This document shows positions 11,569-22,124 of a stretch of DNA of 64,000 nucleotides, piece after piece. Below the pieces are notes generated by a model that saw only the letters and a program-made list of their open reading frames with translations, searched no databases and was not told the DNA's origin. The translations under genes were made by a program, and so were the position numbers. The stretch is from Ceratodon purpureus (taxonomy: Eukaryota > Streptophyta > Bryopsida > Pseudoditrichales > Ditrichaceae): NCBI GenBank assembly GCA_014871385.1, contig CM026428.1, positions 1,399,088 through 1,463,087 of the forward strand. The letters run 5' to 3'. Position 1 is the first letter of the stretch. Every line of letters starts with the position of its first letter.

Positions 11569-11572
11569 AGCA

Positions 11573-14500
11573 GCGAAAATATGCTCCAATAGGTTGTTGC
11601 TGACAAACAGCAACCGCTGCTTGAAACCAATAGCATCCCGTAAGGCCTGTGCGCGGGTCTGATATGCAGGAGTAAGGGCAGAGGTACGATTACCATCGTG
11701 AATGTGTTTATCCTTTGTCAGCCCATACTTCGCAAACTTCGGATGGAAACCATCAGTCCTGCGCTGGTCCAGTAAGTCGACACCTGAGTCGAAACCCAAA
11801 GCCTCCCGGATAACAAAAGCCGTGATCTCCACTGGTTTCCCCCAAACCATGGAGCGGATTGTATCTCTGCTGTCGGCTGACGAGCGGCAGGAACCCTTGG
11901 TTGGTGGGGAGTACTCGAACCCCTCGATGAAGTCCAGGATGAGCTCGTGGCGAGGCTCAGGCCAACGAAAGTGATAAAAAACGTCGAGGCTGGTCAGTCC
12001 AGCCCAATCATCGTCCTGCATCTCTCTCCAAAAGTCCCAGTGGGTGTATGGTTCGAAAACAACCGCCCAGCGACGGTGGGGGTTGCGAGGTACACAGACC
12101 TGTTTGGGAAGCCGACCATCCACAGGGGTGTGTTTGCGCTTGACTCCCCTCCTCTGAGTAGATAGGGTTGGCAGTGACTCGCCGGGTGGAGGAAGGACAG
12201 TCGCTGAAAGAACTGGAAGAGCATCAGCATTATCCAGCTGTGGGGCGCGGTTGACTGCCTCGACGTGCGGTGTGGGCAGCTGACTGCTAGGGCCCGCCTC
12301 GTCCATGGACTCCTGCCCGTTGAGAGTCGGCAATACTCCCCTCGAAAAGTATCGCTCCAAGGTGCCGATCTGTCCTCGGCGTCGTCGATGACCGCGCTTA
12401 GCAGGTCGGCTGTGATACTCCGGGTCCTGTCTGTGCTCGAAAAAAGGTGGAGAGCTGAAGACCTGGGAGCAGTGGGCAGGAAATTCGCCACAGGCAGAAT
12501 CGCTGCTAGTGCTGGAAAGCTGTGGTGGATCGTCTCCGTGAGCTTGGAAGTTGGTGGGACAGAATTGGTCCGAGAAAACCCGACTAGGCTGTGGCTCTAC
12601 AACTGCTGCGGAGAGGCCTGCTTGTAGGGAACTAGGGTTGTGAAGATAATGACAGAAAGAGGGTGAAGAGGAAACTGGGGGGGGGTTGAGTTGAGATGAA
12701 GGAAGGTCCGTAAGAAAAGAATCAATGGGCTCAACCTTAACCCGACAAGTTGGCTGAGGTGCGTGACTCGAAACAGAGAAAACAGCAGTAGAAATTGAGG
12801 ATAAGAGTGACTGGCAAGATTGAACTTCAAGACAGCAAGGAGGGTGAGTACTGTGAGTGCGATCAAAGGATCGCTGACCTGAACCGCGGGTTGGAGGGAG
12901 GTGACTGAAGGGCGCATCAATGTGCGAACATTCATGCCAATCGTATGCGGCTGCGACTCCCGGATCGGTTCTAGAAATCGCCTCCAACGTGCAGGGTGGT
13001 GAGTGCGAGGATACTCCGGCCGATGCTGAGTAACAGGGAACCTGCAAAGGAATGCCGCCGACAGTGCGCTCCTCGCTAGCTGGGTGACCACGAACGAGCC
13101 GGCTGGAGATCTGTTGGAGAGGATCGGGGAAAGGAACGTGTGCTGCGGAGCAGCGTGAGCAGGGTGATGGGTGTGGAGCCGGTGAAATGGAGCGCCGTCT
13201 GTGAAACCCTAAGTCGTCTCTAGAGTGAGCTGTCTCGGGGCGGAGGGCAAAGACGCGGTCACTGACTGTATCCCTGGGTCGGACGGGGGCGGCAGCTCGC
13301 AAGGCGTCCTCTATTCTCAGCGTATGACTGCGAGGACGGAGAAGGGACTCGGATGGGGTTGCGTCCAGAATGGGAGAGAGAGGTTGCTGGGGCACGGAGG
13401 TTGGATTTTGGCCTGACCCTAACCCTAAAACCAACGAGGAAGCTTCAGCCCGAGTGCTAAATGGCCGGGTGCTAAGGCTCTCGAGGGAGCGATGAGCTTG
13501 GAGTGGGGGGCAAGTCTCGCAGGAGGTGCTGGCCGGGAGTAGGGGGGCTGTCAGGGGCGTAGAGTCAATAAAGCAACACGCCACATCAAAAATTGAATTG
13601 GCCAAAGTAGTTGAAGCAGTGGGTGAAGGCTGAGTGTTGAGGACGGGAAGGTGCTGACTAACATCTTGAGGGGCCGTCGTCAAGTGAGTTGGGTCTGCCA
13701 TGGTTGGAGTAGACGAACTCGGGATGAGAGAATGAGGAAGGGAGCTACCAGAGCTCTGCTGGGCTCTTAAATGCACTGCGGGCTCGAGTGTCTCATCAGC
13801 TTGGTCTTCAGGTATTTCCGTGGGCAGCCCCCCTGGCAGCTGTTTAGGGCAAATGGTGACCAATTGATCCGCAGAGTAAAAACGGTATGGTTTTAGCTTA
13901 TTAATGTTGACGATGATGGGGTCCGGCTCAAAATGGGCCTCTGTTACCAACAGGGCAGTGTTGTTAGGTAACCTATACTGCACCCGATATGGGCCAAACC
14001 AGCGACACTTAAATTTTCCTGTATGCTCCTTCTCTCCCTTGGGATACCAAAGAACATGATCACCCACTTGGAAGTCCTTCTGCCTGTAATGCTGTTGGCT
14101 CCATAGAGCCCTGTCCCATTGCCGGCTACCCGCCTCCCCCTGCGCGGCCAGCCTGTGACTGTCCAACTGTTCCAAGTCGGCTGTGCGTGCCTGCAGTACT
14201 CGGGTAAGGGTATAATCGATGCTGCCGTCTGTCCTGCGGGTAGGGACCGTATACTCTGTAGGCATCAATGGATGGAGTCCGTAAACCAACTGGAAAGGTG
14301 TGTACCCGGTAGAGACCTTAAAAGCAGTCCTATAAGATAATAGGGCGGTGGGCAAATGCTCATCCCAGTCGGTTCTGTTGTCATTAACCAGTTTGGTCAG
14401 CAGCCGACCTAACACCTTGTTGGTTGACTCGGCCTGTCCGTTCCCCTGAGGGTAATAGGTAGTTGAGGTGCGATGTTGCAGTAAAAAGTGCTGCACCAAG

Positions 14501-14829
14501 TACTCAATAGCCTCATTGATAAAATGAGTCCCTTGATCACTGATTAAAGTCAGCGGACATCCATAACGGGTCAGAATCTGTTCGTACAGAAACTTGGCAG
14601 TCACTGCTGCAGTATTAGTGCGCAGGGCCTTCGCTTCCACCCATTTGGTGGCATAGTCGGTTGCCACCAAAATGTACCTATTGCCGGTCCGAGCTGCTGC
14701 TGGCTTAATGGGGCCTACAAAGTCTAGACCCCACTTCATAAAGGGCTCCGCAGGTAGGCTAGTGACCAACTGAGCCAGACCAGTGTTGGCTAAGCCGCCG
14801 ACCCGCTGGCACTTATCACATGCCCTGCA
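11573..14829 (-). CDS. Retrotransposon integrase with long C-terminal extension (frame cut by the nested transposon)
   Basis: This is the same frame as the reverse transcriptase at 16638-14830, after a TAG at 14830-14832. It starts within the integrase zinc finger ([12 protein letters not shown]). The catalytic core has Asp in GLDFVGPI, Asp in LISDQGTHF and Glu in NGQAEST, giving the D,D-35-E layout. A GPY-type module (WFGPYRVQY) follows; no chromodomain is seen. About 700 further residues follow: a Ser/Pro-rich region and a conserved-looking block ([16 protein letters not shown] to [11 protein letters not shown]). At 11568 the frame is broken by the transposon end; its continuation is at 2625-828. 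The extension's function is unknown. Confidence 0.9.
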
Positions 14830-16638
14830 CTACTCAGACACATCCTTGTGCATTGTCGGCCACCAATAACCCGCATCTAAAATCTTCCTGGATGTGATGT
14901 CTTGTGAAAAGTGGCCCCCTGCGCAGCCGTCATGCATTTCCCTCATCACTGTCTCAGCCTGTATAGGGTCGAGAACCCTGCGTAGCACCAGGTCTTGTCC
15001 CTTCTTGTACAGCACATCCTGAATCAGAGTATATGGTAATGCCTTGAGGGTTAATCTCCGCTTCTCATCCTTTGTCATCGTGGCAGTAGGTTCACCCGTG
15101 CGCAGGTAGTCCATGACATCTTGGAGCCATTCTGGCTTGACATAAAACAGTCCTGCGTCTGGAAGCTGGTCTGGAACTCCTGTTGGCGCCTCGCCATTCG
15201 GAAGTCGGCTCAGCAAGTCGGCAGCGCCATGCGTCTTACCGGGCTTATACACCACCGTGAAATCGTATTCCTGGAAGAGCAAATCCCAACGTGCAATCCG
15301 CCCCGACACTTGGGGCTTGTTAACCAGATATACAAGGGCCATGTGGTCCACATAAAAAACCAGCTTGTTTCCCAAAAGGTAATGGCGATATTTATTTAAA
15401 GCATACACCATAGCTAGAGCTTCTTTTTCTGTTGTTGTATAATTCTTCTCAGCTGAATTCAACAATCGAGATGCATAAGAGATGGGCTGATCGCACTTCC
15501 CATTCTGATTCTGAGCCAGCATGGCTCCCACTGCGATGTCTGAAGCATCGGTGTGCACGTGGAACTCCAGGTCCCACCTCGGGGCAACCAAAATCGGGGC
15601 ATTGGTATACCTGTCCTTAATGTCCGCCCACGCAGCTTCACACTTCTCAACCCACTTGAACTCTTCAGTCTTCCTCATCAGCCTGGTGATGGGTTCCATG
15701 ATGTGAGCATAGAATTTGATGTAGATTCGATTGAACTGCGCAAAACCGTTGAAGATCTGTACGTCGGTTGCATGTTGTCGTCGAGGCATATCCTGGATAA
15801 CTTGGATCTTCTTAGGGTCTGGCATCTTGCCTGCCTTAGAAACAACATGCCCCAAAATGATGCCAGAAGCTACCAGAAAAGCACACTTTTCGGGATTCAA
15901 GCTGATACCATACTCCCGGCATTTTTCAAAACACAGTCGCAGCTTGAGCAAATGGTCGGCTATGTCACTGTAAACGGTAAAGTCATCTAAGAACAGCTTC
16001 ATGAAGAGCCCCAGGTATTCCTTGAACGCCTTGTTCACAGCCCTCTGGTAGGTCGGCGGTGCATTAGTCAAGCCAAAAGGCATGACTACCCATACGAAGG
16101 CACCCCACTCCGTGATGAAGGCTGTCTTGTGCCTGTCCTCTAGGGCAATGGAAATCTGGTAGTAGCCCGACCTACCATCCAGGAAAGTGTACATTTCGTA
16201 ACCTGCCACAGCATCTAAGACCTCTTCAGTAAACGGCAGGGGATAAGGGTCCTTCCTGGTAGCAGCATTTAATTTCCGATAATCAATACAAATGCGTAAT
16301 TGACCATTTTTTTTGGGGACAACAACAATAGGTGAGAGCCAAGTTGCCTCCTCGACTGATACAATGAACCCTGCTGCTAGGAGCTTGTCTATGTCCTGTT
16401 TGACTATGCTGGCATAGTTGGGGTTCATCCTGTATCTAGCTTGATGGCTGGGAGGAACATCCTTCTCCAATACGATGCGATGCTGGGCTACTGAAGGAGG
16501 GATGCCCTTCAGATCCTTGTAAGTCCAGGCAAAAACATCTGTATACTCTCGTAAGAGATCCTCTGCTGCTTTGGCTAACGCTGGCTCCAGGTGGCTACCA
16601 ATCTTCAAAACTTTTAGGATCTTCCTCAGTGCCGACAT
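14830..16638 (-). CDS. Retrotransposon reverse transcriptase and RNase H
   Basis: A 602-residue frame. Reverse transcriptase motifs are in order: WLSPIVVVPKKNG, LRICIDYRKLNA, the TFLDGRSGYYQI block, MPFGLTNAPPTYQ and the catalytic LFLDDFTVYSD. RNase H follows, with HTDASDIAVGAML, the conserved TEKEALA and YVDHMALVYL. The end of the frame enters the integrase zinc finger (HDGCAGGH) and stops at TAG 14830-14832. It overlaps the Gag-protease frame by 44 bases, in a frame reached by a +1 (or -2) shift, so Pol would need frameshifting. All key catalytic residues I can check are present. Confidence 0.95.
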   Translation of the reverse strand: MSALRKILKVLKIGSHLEPALAKAAEDLLREYTDVFAWTYKDLKGIPPSVAQHRIVLEKDVPPSHQARYRMNPNYASIVKQDIDKLLAAGFIVSVEEATWLSPIVVVPKKNGQLRICIDYRKLNAATRKDPYPLPFTEEVLDAVAGYEMYTFLDGRSGYYQISIALEDRHKTAFITEWGAFVWVVMPFGLTNAPPTYQRAVNKAFKEYLGLFMKLFLDDFTVYSDIADHLLKLRLCFEKCREYGISLNPEKCAFLVASGIILGHVVSKAGKMPDPKKIQVIQDMPRRQHATDVQIFNGFAQFNRIYIKFYAHIMEPITRLMRKTEEFKWVEKCEAAWADIKDRYTNAPILVAPRWDLEFHVHTDASDIAVGAMLAQNQNGKCDQPISYASRLLNSAEKNYTTTEKEALAMVYALNKYRHYLLGNKLVFYVDHMALVYLVNKPQVSGRIARWDLLFQEYDFTVVYKPGKTHGAADLLSRLPNGEAPTGVPDQLPDAGLFYVKPEWLQDVMDYLRTGEPTATMTKDEKRRLTLKALPYTLIQDVLYKKGQDLVLRRVLDPIQAETVMREMHDGCAGGHFSQDITSRKILDAGYWWPTMHKDVSE

Positions 16639-19600
16639 TAATCTTCCGCAGCTGTTCCTCCTCGGTTAAGTTCCATGCTGCCACCTTCATCTCCGCTAGC
16701 TTCTCTCGTACAGGAGTCTCATCAACCCGCACCTCGCCCTCTGTAAAGGTATAGAAATTCTCTGGATACGTCGCAGAATCCAGGGTAGGAGGAAGTGCCT
16801 TTGCTGAGGCGGCGATGTCCAAGTCGGCTCGTAAGTCGGCTGCGTCAAAGTCGGCCTTGCGAAGGTCCGGTTGGTACAGGTCGGCTTCGTCATGTAGTGG
16901 AACGCGCAAGGGCTCTGGGAGGGTAATGGTGCCGACTGCAAATATATCTTCTTCTGACTGTAAAAATCGATCTTCCTCCTCATCAGTCAAACCTTCGGCT
17001 AGGTTGTAACACACCAGTACTTCTGGTAACTTGGGCAAGGGTCCTTGTCTCTGATTGATGGATATGGTTTTCACTGTCCCATTCCCTCGAATCGTCACTA
17101 CTTTGTTCCCCCAGTCATGAGTTGCTTTAGCATCTATAAGCCAAGGTCGGCCCAGGAGCATGCTGTAGGCTTCGTTAACCTCCTTATTGCGGATGACTGT
17201 GAGACTAATGTTATACGGAATGCCATGGATGTGGATCCGGACATTCCTAATCAGGCCCACTGGCTCCACCACTGCCTGGTCTGCCATGCGTAATCTATAG
17301 GGGGCAGGTGATGGCTCCTTGAGTCCCAATCTGATTCGTTCTTCCTCCGTGATGAGATTTACTCCTGAGCCTCCATCCAGCAGGACATTTTCCAATGTTA
17401 ACTTGCCCACCTGCACAGAGATCACCGGTAGACCCCTGTCAATATCCACTGCCCCAACAACGAGGCTAGGATTTACCTGTGTACTTCCCAGGCTCCGTTT
17501 CTGAGTTGGCAGGGTAGCCGACAGTGAGTCTTGACAACCCTCAGCGGATGAGGCAGAGCCAGTCATAGGCTTTGAAGGCGTTCGGATGTCAGGAAACACC
17601 TTAGCCCTCACATACTTTGTCAGGTTAGGAGCAACTTCCAGCAGCTCTCCCAATGATACCGTGATAGGTGTCTGTAATATCTGCCTGCTGACTGTTTTTG
17701 CCAGGGCCTCTGGCTGTAGAGCATCTGGGCTCTTCACCTCTTCTCCTACAGCTTTCTTGTGTGGTGTCTGCAAGCAATCCGAGTCAGGGAACCCTGCCCA
17801 ATCTCCTCCCAAAACTGGCCCCTCTTGAGTCGTGGCTTCAGGGTCGGCTGTTTTAGCCCTCTGGTCCTCTTCCTCAGCACGCCTAGCCTCCTCATTTTCC
17901 TTGTTGATTTCCTCTGTGAAGGCTATAAACTCCTTTCGAAGGCGCTCTTCCTTATCCCAGTCTGCTTGAGTTTTGGGTTGCCTAGGTTCAGGTTCCTTAA
18001 GCTCCTTATCCTCTAGAGGGAGCCCAGCCCTTTCCCTGGCAGCCCTGGTCAAAATCGTGGCCACCTCTGGGTCATCTAATTCCTGTAACTCTACACTGTT
18101 GACCCCCACAGTATTCGTTCCTTGTTTCTTAGCAGCCATGAATTGCTGAAAATCCAATTTATGTGGGCAGTTGCGCATCTGGTGATCAGTGCCTAAACAA
18201 AGGAAACAGGCATCACTTCGCCCTGACCCGCCTGCTTGATAACCCCCTTGTCTGTTGTAAACTGGCCTCCCTGTATTGGTAGTCGGCTGCGTAGCCGACA
18301 CCTCATGAACCCCCACAGTCGGCCGGCCTTCCGATTTTGAGAGTCTATTATTCGGGTTGGCTGGGTTCACAAAGCAGTATGCATCATCATGCCCGAATTT
18401 TTTGCACACAGTACAATACCTTCTAGGGATAGTATCAACCCCTTCTGTCTGAGCAGTGACAGTGTTAGCACGACTACTGGTCGGCTCTGTCTTCTTAGTC
18501 TGGAAGTACAACTTCTTACCAGACGCGTCAGTACAGTTGGTCTCACAGCGTCTCGCTAGCTCCTTAAGCTCAGTCAGGGTAGTAGCTGTAGAGCCGCTGG
18601 TAGTTACCTTAAGGTAGTCCAGTAACCCAGCTCGGAAGTATGTCAATTTAAATCCCTCTCCCACATCAGTTTGCAGGCAATTTACCAGCTTCATGAAGCA
18701 TTCATAATAATCCTGAACCTTTTCTCCTTCTCCCTGTTTGAACGTTCGCAATGTCATATAGACCTGCTCGTCTGAATCCTGCTTCCTATATCGTAGTTTG
18801 AATGCCTCCTTAGCCTCCTCCCAGGTACAGTAGAGATGGTGGTCTAACCAGTCATCAAACCAGCGCTGAGCCTTGTCCACCAGCGTTGTACCAAACAGAG
18901 TAATGATGACCTTCTCATCTGTTTCGCCATTAAACCAGACACATTTGTCAAAGTATCTGAGGTGGGCATCAGGGTCACTACCCTCCTTGTAGGCCCTGTA
19001 AGGTAACTGCTTCCTCTGCGTACTAACAGGCGGCCTTGGCGGAGCTGAGTTGAGGTCCGTTGTCCGTACTACTGGTGCTACTGGAGGAAGTATGGCTGTC
19101 ACTGGATAAGATGGTGGGACCTGGGGGGCAGTTGGTACAGTGGACGGACCTCCTGGAAAGGCGGTGGAACTGTAGCCGACTGGTGCGGGAGCCAATGGTA
19201 TGACTGGAGGGACCCCTTCGGATACAGCTCCAGGGATGGTCCCCACGAAAGTTGGCTCTACAGTTTTCCCAGAGTACCCAGCTGGTTGGGTCGGCTGTGC
19301 GGAATGATACACATCCCCGGTGAGATGATCCACGTATCCTGGCAGCTTATGGACAGTCGAAGAATTCACTGCAGGCAAAGGGTTAGGTATCACCCTCCCT
19401 ACAGTTGCTTCGGGTCCCACTGTATACCTGTAGGGGGTTTTTGGAATAGTCCCTTCAGTGCGCCCCTGCTCTGTTTTCCTCCGTTGGTCCTCCCACAGGT
19501 CCTGCAGTTGGGCCAACTCCTGTTTCTCACGCTCTAGACGTTCCTGCTCCTTCTGTTGGGCAATCAGTTGTTGTGCTGCTAGCTGTTGGGCCGCCAACTG

Positions 19601-20728
19601 TTGTGCCGCCAGTCTTTGCACAGCCTCTTCCACACGACGGTGTAAATCTTCCCCTTGCGGTGTTGGATTCTTCTCTGTCCACTGTGGTTCAGTGTGCCAA
19701 TGTTGCAGGGAAGCCACTCCTGAGGGTATACCTTGTTGTAAAGCCTCTAACTGCATTAGATATTTCCCTGGATCCTGTTTGCTTTGAGTCTGGCTGGCCT
19801 GGTGTTGCCTGACTCTCTCCCGTCTTGCCATTAGCTCCGCTGCAAAGGCCTCTAGTGCCCTCTGATCTTCCTCTTCTGGCTCCCACCCTGACCGTAGTCG
19901 AAATTCATCCAGAAACTGAACATTTCTGTTAGGAAGATTGTCTGAGGGGTGAAAGGGTCCTTGCTCCTGTACTGATCGACTCCTGGTTTCATCCATCTTC
20001 TGTCGCAGATTCTGGAATGCAGCGGGTAGTGTCTCAGGGGTTTTTGGCAAGTGCCCTGGTGATACAGGTCGGCTACGTAGCCGAGTCGGCTCCGTCTCCA
20101 GGTCGGCTCTGCCGGTAACTGTACTCGGCCACTGTGTTGGCTCCGCGAAGACCTCCTCCGTTTGACGCCTTTCTTCCCGGAAAGTGTTGTAGTCGTCCAC
20201 TGCAGCAGAAAAATCTCTTCTGAAGGACGCTGTTCTCTTCATGTCTTGGTACTTCCAAGGAGTGTTGGTTGGATCAGGTTTGCGACTCAGCCTATCCCCT
20301 TTTTCAGACTGCCTTTCCTCTCCAAATCTGCTCTCTCTTGTCCTCCCATCTGATGATGACAGGTCATTCTCCACCTCCATGTCAATCAGCTTGCCGACTT
20401 GCTTGGCTGCACTGCCCTGCGAGCTAAGTCGGCTCTGTCCTTCCGCTTGCTTCTGCTCAGTAGTCCGTTCCTCACGTTGCATATATCTTCGATATCGCTC
20501 CATTGCCTGTCTCTCAGCTTTGAAGTCGTTCATATCCCCCTCCTCCATGGCTTTCACTGGCCGTAGTGAGCAGGCGACTGTCTCTGTGCTGGTCTCTCTT
20601 GCTTCCAGTCCTGTCTGGCCGTTACTGCCTGTCAGAGTGAATGCGTCTGGTCCGCTGTTCTCAATCAATTGCCAATGACTCCTGGTCTGCCTCTTCGGCA
20701 GTCTGTATCTCTGCCACTCAGCACTCAC
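16595..20728 (-). CDS. Retrotransposon Gag and aspartic protease
   Basis: A 1,377-residue frame. The first 550 residues are charged, Gln/Glu-rich and include AAQQL repeats. A Gag core follows (RAYKEGSDPDAHLRYFDKC through AQRWFDDWL). Two CCHC-type zinc knuckles are visible: CTVCKKFGHDDAYC and CFLCLGTDHQMRNC. The retropepsin site is LLDGGSGVNLI, where DGGSG replaces the usual DSG/DTG; GGSG forms are seen in plant gypsy elements. Near the C-terminus is a block encoded by clustered AGCCGAC heptamers (KADFDAADLRADLD). The product would form the particle and process the polyprotein. The start is the first ATG of the open frame. Confidence 0.93.
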   Translation of the reverse strand: MSAEWQRYRLPKRQTRSHWQLIENSGPDAFTLTGSNGQTGLEARETSTETVACSLRPVKAMEEGDMNDFKAERQAMERYRRYMQREERTTEQKQAEGQSRLSSQGSAAKQVGKLIDMEVENDLSSSDGRTRESRFGEERQSEKGDRLSRKPDPTNTPWKYQDMKRTASFRRDFSAAVDDYNTFREERRQTEEVFAEPTQWPSTVTGRADLETEPTRLRSRPVSPGHLPKTPETLPAAFQNLRQKMDETRSRSVQEQGPFHPSDNLPNRNVQFLDEFRLRSGWEPEEEDQRALEAFAAELMARRERVRQHQASQTQSKQDPGKYLMQLEALQQGIPSGVASLQHWHTEPQWTEKNPTPQGEDLHRRVEEAVQRLAAQQLAAQQLAAQQLIAQQKEQERLEREKQELAQLQDLWEDQRRKTEQGRTEGTIPKTPYRYTVGPEATVGRVIPNPLPAVNSSTVHKLPGYVDHLTGDVYHSAQPTQPAGYSGKTVEPTFVGTIPGAVSEGVPPVIPLAPAPVGYSSTAFPGGPSTVPTAPQVPPSYPVTAILPPVAPVVRTTDLNSAPPRPPVSTQRKQLPYRAYKEGSDPDAHLRYFDKCVWFNGETDEKVIITLFGTTLVDKAQRWFDDWLDHHLYCTWEEAKEAFKLRYRKQDSDEQVYMTLRTFKQGEGEKVQDYYECFMKLVNCLQTDVGEGFKLTYFRAGLLDYLKVTTSGSTATTLTELKELARRCETNCTDASGKKLYFQTKKTEPTSSRANTVTAQTEGVDTIPRRYCTVCKKFGHDDAYCFVNPANPNNRLSKSEGRPTVGVHEVSATQPTTNTGRPVYNRQGGYQAGGSGRSDACFLCLGTDHQMRNCPHKLDFQQFMAAKKQGTNTVGVNSVELQELDDPEVATILTRAARERAGLPLEDKELKEPEPRQPKTQADWDKEERLRKEFIAFTEEINKENEEARRAEEEDQRAKTADPEATTQEGPVLGGDWAGFPDSDCLQTPHKKAVGEEVKSPDALQPEALAKTVSRQILQTPITVSLGELLEVAPNLTKYVRAKVFPDIRTPSKPMTGSASSAEGCQDSLSATLPTQKRSLGSTQVNPSLVVGAVDIDRGLPVISVQVGKLTLENVLLDGGSGVNLITEEERIRLGLKEPSPAPYRLRMADQAVVEPVGLIRNVRIHIHGIPYNISLTVIRNKEVNEAYSMLLGRPWLIDAKATHDWGNKVVTIRGNGTVKTISINQRQGPLPKLPEVLVCYNLAEGLTDEEEDRFLQSEEDIFAVGTITLPEPLRVPLHDEADLYQPDLRKADFDAADLRADLDIAASAKALPPTLDSATYPENFYTFTEGEVRVDETPVREKLAEMKVAAWNLTEEEQLRKINVGTEEDPKSFEDW

Positions 20729-21714
20729 TGACCCAACACTTGGTGTGTGGTCCGGTCAATACTAACAAGCAGTTGTACAGGGTTCCGAACAAGACTAAAG
20801 TAATTTCAGAACTATTCTGTCCCCTATTCCTATCCCCTTTTTCGCACTGAATTAATCTCTCAGAATTTACAGTCTATGGGTGATAGTGTTTAGTTACCAC
20901 TGTGATTGTCCTGGTCAAAAATTAACCTTCTGCCCAGGTTTTCACATCCATCAATTTTCCAAATCACTTTAAACCCCACCTCACACAAATTGCCTAAACC
21001 GACCCACGTCCTCAACCCGAGGTCCGCAGCCGACCCAGGTCTCAATTTCAGGTACCCAAATTCAAATTTCAAAATCTTAACAGTTTTTTAAGCATCTTTG
21101 AATCTTCGAATCTGGTGTTTTTTTGAATTTTGAATACACAATTTTTTTGTGGATTACTTACCTTTCACCCCCTTTTGTTTCAATGGATGTTCGAATGTGA
21201 CTTGAATCACCCTCTATCCCCTTTTTCGCTGTGGAACTGCCCTCAGTTCACAAGGTGGGTGTCAGCCAATTCGCTTTTCCTTCAATTGCTCACAGTACCT
21301 GCGCCCAAACAGCCTGAAGCAAGGTTAATATGCTGTTACTGTCCTTCTGAACACATACTGGAACTGCCACTGTGTCTGTACCACTGTTTTCTGCCCAGAA
21401 AACACCTGAACCCAAAACTGTCCCTCTCCCTCTCTACTACAGCAGTGTGCAGAATTCAGATATCTAGACTTGGGCTGTGTGCTTGCTAGCACGACTGCCT
21501 GCCCTTTGCAATACTGCAATGGCTCTCAACATCTGTCAGGGACTGCTTAGCACCTCGGACTCCCAGGGCAGTGGTTTCAGCACTACTACGAAACCTCTAA
21601 CAGTCAGTACTGCCTCTCTGCAGATTAAATGACTGACTCTCAGACCGCTCTAGTGTGTGGACAGCCTTCAGCAAGCAGGAGATCACATGATCCGAACTAA
21701 AGCATGGTCGCCAA
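20729..21714 (-). other. Untranslated leader of the retrotransposon, with probable primer-binding site
   Basis: About 990 bp between the 5' LTR and Gag without a supported gene. Just inside the LTR the minus strand reads ttggcgaccatgc; tggcgac fits a tRNA-primed start one base after the LTR, but I cannot name the tRNA. Confidence 0.55.
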
Positions 21715-22124
21715 TGATAGAGGGAGGATTTATCAACCAAACCCTAACTCTATAAACCCATCAAAACCCTAGAAAACCCAACACATCCAAGTACTCCAAA
21801 CACTCATAACAAGCTAGAAACATACAATACAAGTGAAGAAAACAGTCAAAACTGCAATTAATGAGTCAAAACAGCCCATAATCATGGTACAGCAGCCTCT
21901 AATGGCTCTCAGACTCCTCTAACTCTAACTGCTCTAGTCTGGAATGATCACAGGAAACCCTAAAGTTGCCTCTTAAACCCCTATTGAACCTGGCGACTAT
22001 CATCCAGTCGGCTGGACAGAGTTCATCCAGATGACTGGATGACTGTCAGGGGACTGCCAAGGTAAAAACTGAGGGGACCTAAAGGAAACTAAGAAAAAAG
22101 GGGGAGAGTGATCTCCGGTTAACA
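21715..22124 (-). repeat. 5' LTR of the retrotransposon (410 bp)
   Basis: Direct repeat of 197-629 lacking the 23-bp duplication. It begins TGATAGAGGG, ends GGTTAACA and is followed by target duplication cctct. It should hold the promoter for the minus-strand transcript; it carries one AGCCGAC motif (minus strand) near 22007. Confidence 0.96.

Larger units (their letters stand above)
197..22124 (-). mobile_element. Ty3/gypsy LTR retrotransposon, 21.9 kb including a nested DNA transposon
   Basis: Two near-identical direct repeats (197-629 and 21715-22124) begin TG and end CA and are flanked by the 5-bp duplication cctct (192-196 and 22125-22129). The coding order on the minus strand is Gag, two zinc knuckles, protease, reverse transcriptase, RNase H, integrase. 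This is the Ty3/gypsy (Metaviridae) order. The FLDDF catalytic box, the DGGSG protease site, the lack of a chromodomain and a long open frame after integrase fit the plant Tat/Athila-type branch, which is an inference. Without the inner transposon (2626-11568 plus one agca) the element is about 13 kb. LTR divergence is one substitution plus one 23-bp duplication, so insertion is recent. Confidence 0.95.

Noticed and set aside
13405..13430. Telomere-like ccctaaccctaaaacc
   Set aside because: Two units only, and they are inside the coding frame of the integrase extension; not a telomere relic.
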